This document shows, piece after piece, positions 20,401 through 24,746 of a stretch of DNA of 24,746 bases. The stretch comes from Haplomitrium mnioides. Its lineage: Eukaryota; Marchantiophyta; Haplomitriopsida; Calobryales. The stretch is taken from contig JBNGIS010032638.1 of the NCBI GenBank assembly GCA_049999725.1, forward strand, positions 1 through 24,746. Direction: 5' to 3'. Position 1 is the first letter of the stretch, and every line of letters starts with the position of its first letter. The notes under the pieces are model-generated. The model saw only the letters and a list, made by a program, of their open reading frames with translations. It did not search any database and was not told the DNA's origin. A program made the translations under genes and the position numbers.

Positions 20401-22563
20401 CGGTCCATGCCTCCTTCCACCTGCGTGATCCACTCTTCATCCTTCACGTGATTTCCTTTTCCTTGCGCAATTCCCACTTGTTGAATCTCTTCTTGATCCA
20501 CTTCCTTTTTCCCTTCCACTCTCAATCCAACTCCTCTTCTGCCTTCGATTAAATCTCCTCCACCTGCATTGCAGTTCAACCTCCTCCTGTCAGCTTGCGT
20601 AATTTCCTGAGGTGATTGGATCCTCTCGGCCCCTACGATTCCATCCCATGGCCCCATGCAAGTCCATTCCATCTTCCTCTCGATTCCTATGACGATTCCA
20701 TCCCCTCCCAGCCCATGTCACAATTCAATCCTCGACGATCCATTTCATGTATGCGCATTCATCTTCGGATTTAACAAGGGGCTTGGCATCAAATTAATTC
20801 TTGATTCTTGTAGCCGACCCTTCGCACAAGCCTCCTCACATCTGATCCTTCTTTCCGCAGCTCCCGGTTGATTGCTCGTCGAACGTCATCTTGGGAGAAA
20901 TCCCGTTTCGAACTTTCTGAAATGTTTGATTCAAACTTTCAAAAACACCGCTTTCTTCCTAGTCGCTCCGAATCATCGACAGATCACCCCTTCGGCAAAT
21001 TATGTTGGATCCATGTTTTCTTCGCTCGAGGAAATCTTCTGTTTTGTTCTTCCAAATCTTCAACAGCACGTTCCCCACTTCGGATCCCTCTTAGGCAGTG
21101 TCCCCACATGAACACCTTACGGATCCCTCTTAGGCAAATTCCCCACTTTGGATACCTTCTTCGTAACTTTTATCGGATCCCCCTTAGCTGGATTCCCCAC
21201 TTAGGATGGTTCGGCTCCGATCTGTTTCTCGTAACCTCGACTGCTCGTTATAACAATTCTTCATTAGATCCCCTTGGAAACTAACTTCGCAAATAATTTG
21301 TTATAGAAACTACGTATAGCTCCTTTGAAATTCAATCCCCTCATCCTTGTTCAAACAAATCCTCGCAGCACACTTGAATCTCCTCCAAGTAATCTCTTCC
21401 TTGACTCCTTTTCAATTTCTCTCTGTCATGCACAAATCAATCCCTCCTCCTCTCATGCAAATTCTCCTATTGGCCCTTACGCGATTCCACTTCTGTTCAA
21501 TCCAACCTTCAATGCTAGTTCTATTCGACTCCTTCTCTACTTGCGTGAAATTCTCCTGCGACGAACATCTTTCTATGCTTGAATTTTCTTTCTCCTTGCG
21601 ATCTCCTGGCAACATTCTACCAAGACCTCCTCATGGCGATTTCCTCCCTTTACGAATTGGAGCCCTCTGCGAAAATTAGAGCCCTTGTGTGAACTTGGAG
21701 CCGCTACGCTAAGCTGGATTGGAGCCCCTTGGAAAAATTGGAGCCCCTCTAACATTCCTCCATCTGGCGATTAGGCGCAATGCTCTTCCTCCAACCTCGA
21801 TTTTTGTCTATGAATTCTGAATTCCCCTCCTCCTCCTCGATTCTTCCTTCTTGATCTTTGCTCTAATTCCTCCCCATTTCTTTTGATTTCTTCTCCCATT
21901 CCTCTCTGAATCCTTATTCGATTTGAAGCCTCCTCATGCGCGAAGCCCTTTTGAAGCGAACTCTCTCCCCTAATTTGCGATCTGTGACTCGCCCCTCCCT
22001 CTCATCAATCAACTCATGCCCTCTTCTTGATCAAATTTCTTCCTTGCAGCGGCAAAATTCTTCTCTCTGCAAATGTTCCTGCTGGTGCAATTGCTCATGC
22101 GCAATGGTCCTCCTGTCGCTACTTGAATTCTTTGAAAATCAGCCTGCCCCTTGACATGAAGTGCCCCTTTCTCCCATGCGCGCGATTCTGTCAGCCTGCA
22201 AAATCCTTGATTCGTGGTCTTGATCCGAACAGAAGGTGCCCTCTCAATATCCCATAAGTGCTTCCTACGGAGCCGAATGTAGTATATAATGATTAGACAC
22301 CCTCCTTCTTTCGAGAGGCAGCCCCTTATGGGGTATAAGGCCACCGCTTATCCCTTGCTTGCCCCTGTCCGGACCTAGTTCAGGGCTTACCCATCCCCAA
22401 GGCATGTTGTCCTCCGAGTGATCAAATGGTCTTACCAATAGAGTAGTCTTCAGAGTAGTGGGCTTGGTTTGGCCCCCAACAATAGGTTAGTTTTATTAAA
22501 TTTTACTTAATTTTTGAATTTTTTTAAAAATATGGCACTAAGTACCTTCAAAACCAACTGACA
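17463..22563 (-). repeat. 5' LTR of element B (right copy)
   Basis: It is 5,101 bp and collinear with 10669-15797. It runs from TGTCACGCC to AACTGACA on the plus strand. The candidate AATAAA on the minus strand is at 17918-17923. A minus-strand TATA-like run (ATTATATAC) lies about 0.28 kb from the LTR start, at about 22280, and is kept in the other copy near 15517; its role is unproven. Many open frames of 60-140 codons occur on both strands. They diverge as freely as the DNA and none shows a known domain. Confidence 0.9.
19620..20090 (-). repeat. 46-bp repeats in a 142-bp higher-order array, right LTR of B
   Basis: This is the counterpart of 12840-13300. The landmark GGCACC(C/T)CTTCTTGCTC, diverged in the last copy, is at 19772, 19914 and 20056, again 142 bp apart, so the array has kept its length since the element inserted. 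Confidence 0.8.
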
Positions 22564-22568
22564 TTGGG
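22564..22568. repeat. Target-site duplication of element B, right copy
   Basis: TTGGG directly follows the closing CA of B at 22563 and pairs with GTGGG at 10664-10668 (one mismatch). Confidence 0.65.
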
Positions 22569-22711
22569 CCTAGTAGGGCTTAATGGGACTCCGCCTCCCT
22601 AAGTGGATAGCCTGGTTATGTGGGTTCTAAGTGACCTTCCTAAGTGGAGAGCCCACTTAATAGGGATCCGTTGGGAGATCCAACCGGAAGAACAAGGAGT
22701 TCTAATACAAC

Positions 22712-22920
22712 GATCTATCGACGGTCCGGCTAGAGGAGGAACAACGAGTACCGAAACAGCAATCTATCAATGGTTCGGCTGGAAGAACAAGGAGTGCCAA
22801 AACAGCAATCTATCAACGGTCCGGCCACAGGAGGAACAAGGAGTGTCGAAAGAGCGATCCATCGACAGTCCGGCCGGAAGAACAAGGAGTGCCAAAACAG
22901 CAATCTATCAAAGATCCGGC
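22712..22920 (+). repeat. Alternating 49/46-bp tandem repeats in LTR A
   Basis: Units are 22712-22760 (49), 22761-22806 (46), 22807-22855 (49), 22856-22901 (46) and a partial unit to 22920. The core is AATCTATCAACGGTCCGGCC then GAACAAGGAGTGCCAAAACAGC. The 49-bp units carry AGAGGAGGAAC or ACAGGAGGAAC where the 46-bp units have GGAAGAAC, so the true period is 95 bp. Confidence 0.85.
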
Positions 22921-23535
22921 ATCCAAGGAATCTCACAGGGTGGCGAGTCTTAGGAATCCAATGGGCTACCCGGAAGTGCCACGTGTCTGAGGAGGCGCCG
23001 TCTGACGCCGTTTTCCACAGGGAAGTTGGACCATCATCTTTGACCAACAATCCGACGTTGACCTGCAATTCCAAGGAATCTCACGGGGTGGCGAGTCTGA
23101 GGAATCCAATGACCTACCCCAAAGTGCCACGTGTCCGAGGAGGCGCCGTCCGACATCGTTTTCCATAGGGAAGTTGGACCGTCACCTTTGACCAACAATT
23201 CGACGTTGACTTGCAATTCCGAGGAATCTCACGGGGTGGCGAGTCCGAGGAATCCAACAGGCTACCCCAAACTGCCACGTGTCCGCTAACAGATGTCCAA
23301 GGAATCTCACGAGTTTCCGAGTCTAAGGAATCCAATGGGCTCCCCTGAAGCACCACATATTCACTGTCCGACGTCCCGAGGAATCTCACGAGTTTTTGAG
23401 TCTGAGGAATCCAACGGGCTCCCCCAAAGCGCCACGTGTCCATTGTCCAACGTCCAAGAAATCTCACAGGTTTACGAGTCTGAGGAATCCAATAAGCTAC
23501 CCCGACGTGCCACGTGCCAGATGCTCGATATTCGA
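22921..23535 (+). repeat. 148-bp and 78-bp tandem repeats with ACGT-core and W-box motifs in LTR A
   Basis: The landmark CC(A/G)AGGAATCTCAC recurs at 22923, 23071, 23219, 23297 and 23376, with degenerate copies at 23454 and about 23531. Spacings are 148, 148, 78, 79, 78 and about 77. The units carry CCACGTGTC at 22979, 23127, 23275 and 23432, and CCACGTGCC at 23510. The two long units have an extra ~70 bp with TTTGACC and GTTGAC(C/T). In plants CACGTGTC resembles ABRE/G-box sites for bZIP factors, and TTGAC(C/T) resembles W-boxes for WRKY factors. A stress-responsive LTR enhancer is an inference. Confidence 0.75.
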
Positions 23536-24746
23536 AGGATCTTACGGACTGTCAAGCTAAAAAAGGAAAAAACAAAGGAAAAGTTATGTCTCTTCAAATT
23601 ACCAGAGCTACAGATGTCAGATTTGCGTGAAATCAGTCTTGTTGGGAAAAAGACAACAAAGAAAAACTGTTGGCTTCAACTTCAGACTCTGAATCTGGAA
23701 AAAACCCACTTGCAAGCTGTGTGAAAAGGCAAGACGTACCTCTCAACCGTCAGATAAGGGACACGTGGACCTTCAAGGAAGGGCGGTAATGAATCGTCAA
23801 GGCTGAGGGTAAAACAAGCACGGGGATAGACTACCTCACTCTGAAGCTACAAAGATTGATAATTTTGTGCAGAGAGAGCAGTGGGATATGGAGGAGAGAG
23901 TTCTGGTGAGACCTTTGGTGAAGTGGGTGTACTCGTGAAGGAAGGCCATCGCATGGTAGAGGTGGATTGAGGAGGTGCTAGGAATCGTTGAGCATGAAGC
24001 TCTAGAGGCTCAGACTACTCAAGTGGACTCATCTTTGAAGATAGACCAACATTTGGAGGTGGACCAACACTTAGAGGAGAGGAGAATTCTTTCAGTTTGT
24101 ATTTCGTGAGGGGCAACCAAGGGGGGGTCCTGATGTCGTCTTTGCTTTGGTTTGTGCAAGAGATCAGTCGCAGAAGCATTAGGAGAGTGCTGTTGGTGTT
24201 ACATTCTTGTGGAGAAAGGAGAGGAGTGCCCAAGTTAGTGCTTGTGTACTACGGGGAAGATCCAGCAATTCTCGGGTGGAGTGGGTGATCCAGCAACTGG
24301 GAGGGCTATCTTCCAGAGGTGGAAGTTAAATAAGACCTCTTCCAAGCCTTAGGAAGTAAATTCATGGCTTCTAGTGATGGAAGTTAAAAAACTATCTGGA
24401 CATGGTGTATGAGTGGGGAGAGAGGGGCAAGGAGAATAATGTTTCTAGTGTTGTTGTGTTTGCAGAGTCAGGACTCATATTCGGAACACAGATTCTGAAC
24501 CGTTGTCTGTAACTTCAACATATAGGGGATTGTGTTGAGAAGGTTGAGGCAGATCCCAGAAGAGAATTCGGGCTGGCTTGGGAGAAAACAAGGGCTACAT
24601 TACTTACAATTATGGTCGAGATGAAGTGTTGGTGATAATTTGTTGCATAATAGTAGGGGGAGTGATGTTAGGAGAGTTAGGAAGAGAGGAAGATAGTTCT
24701 GCACATGTCTAGGAGGGCTAATAGGTGGGGTTCCATGCTTGGGTTG

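Larger units (their letters stand above)
10669..22563 (-). mobile_element. Element B: non-autonomous LARD-like LTR retrotransposon with 5.1-kb LTRs
   Basis: B reads on the minus strand: 5' LTR at 17463-22563, PBS, a 1,665-bp internal region, PPT, and 3' LTR at 10669-15797. Both LTRs start TGTCAG and end TGACA in element orientation. The internal region has only deleted gag/gag-pro remnants and no RT or integrase, so transposition would need proteins from a relative. Shared PBS, PPT and termini with A point to an A-like helper. Large LTRs around a non-coding centre recall LARDs, although here the LTRs are longer and the core shorter than usual. LTR divergence of about 8-10% in sampled stretches makes it an old insertion. 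Confidence 0.85.
1..24746 (+). mobile_element. Element A: Ty3/gypsy LTR retrotransposon, degenerate, interrupted by C and B
   Basis: This is the host element of the nest and it fills the window. In order it shows a 5' LTR tail, PBS, gag, protease, RT, RNase H, integrase, PPT and 3' LTR. The protease-RT-RNase H-integrase order is that of Ty3/gypsy (Metaviridae), and no chromodomain is visible after the integrase, which argues against the chromovirus branch. Without inserted element C the internal region is about 5.9 kb, normal for the group. The 3' LTR is split by element B, and its last ~0.5 kb lies beyond the window. All coding parts contain stops or frameshifts, so the copy cannot encode a working polyprotein. 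The exact lineage (Tat/Athila-like or another non-chromovirus clade) would need an RT tree. Confidence 0.9.
22569..24746 (+). repeat. 3' LTR of element A, second part (after insertion of B; runs off window)
   Basis: This continues 9763-10668. It begins CCTAGTAGGGCTTAATGGG, matching LTR C from about 4626. From 22640 it matches the reverse complement of the B LTR down to about 11140, including the well conserved stretch 23530-23900 (GTTGGGAAAAAGACAACAAAG; CTCAACCGTCAGATAAGGG). It contains two repeat arrays. The missing end should be about 0.5 kb long, as in 1-440, giving an LTR of about 3.5 kb. Open frames at 22603-22953, 22770-23168 and 23293-23724 cross the arrays and are not supported as genes. 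Confidence 0.88.

Noticed and set aside
22603-23724. Open frames of 116-143 codons on the plus strand in LTR A with repeated peptide motifs.
   Set aside because: They lie across the 49/46-bp and 148/78-bp DNA repeats and have no known domain or relation to gag-pol.

Overview
The window looks like plant genomic DNA made almost entirely of nested, decayed LTR retrotransposons of one Ty3/gypsy family. I see no host gene, tRNA, rRNA, CRISPR array or bacterial-type gene. The plant assignment rests on a non-chromodomain Ty3/gypsy polyprotein, very long LTRs and the nested layout. The species cannot be told from this sequence; a large-genome plant, possibly a non-flowering one, is only a guess.

Layout. 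Element A (+ strand) is the host element. It consists of the last 440 bp of its 5' LTR (1-440), a primer binding site (PBS, 451-468), a leader (469-647), gag (648-2212), a gag/protease linker, aspartic protease (about 2585-3067), reverse transcriptase (about 3448-3977, resuming at 7355), RNase H (to about 8387), integrase (8384-9581), a polypurine tract (PPT, 9748-9762) and a 3' LTR that starts at 9763. Every coding part carries stops or frameshifts, so A is dead. A solo LTR of a related element (C, 3978-7355, flanked by TGGGA on both sides) splits the RT domain between the NAP motif and the IDD catalytic motif. Element B (10669-22563, - strand) sits inside the 3' LTR of A, which therefore occurs in two pieces (9763-10668 and 22569-24746) and runs off the window about 0.5 kb before its end.

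Element B is the oddest object. It has two LTRs of about 5.1 kb (10669-15797 and 17463-22563, roughly 90-92% identical in the stretches compared by hand) around an internal region of only 1,665 bp. That region holds a PBS, gag and gag-pro scraps and a PPT, but no protease core, RT, RNase H or integrase. A and B share LTR termini (TGTCAG...TGACA), PPT and PBS, so B is a non-autonomous, LARD-like derivative that an intact relative of A could have mobilised.

The three LTR types (A about 3.5 kb, C about 3.4 kb, B 5.1 kb) share a 3' half, an array of 46-50 bp repeats, a recurrent short palindrome (AAGTGGG..CCCACTT) and ACGT-core motifs. Their 5' halves differ, and A has a 14-bp/80-bp higher-order repeat there. 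The inferred order is A first, then C into the pol of A (later reduced to a solo LTR) and B into the 3' LTR of A.
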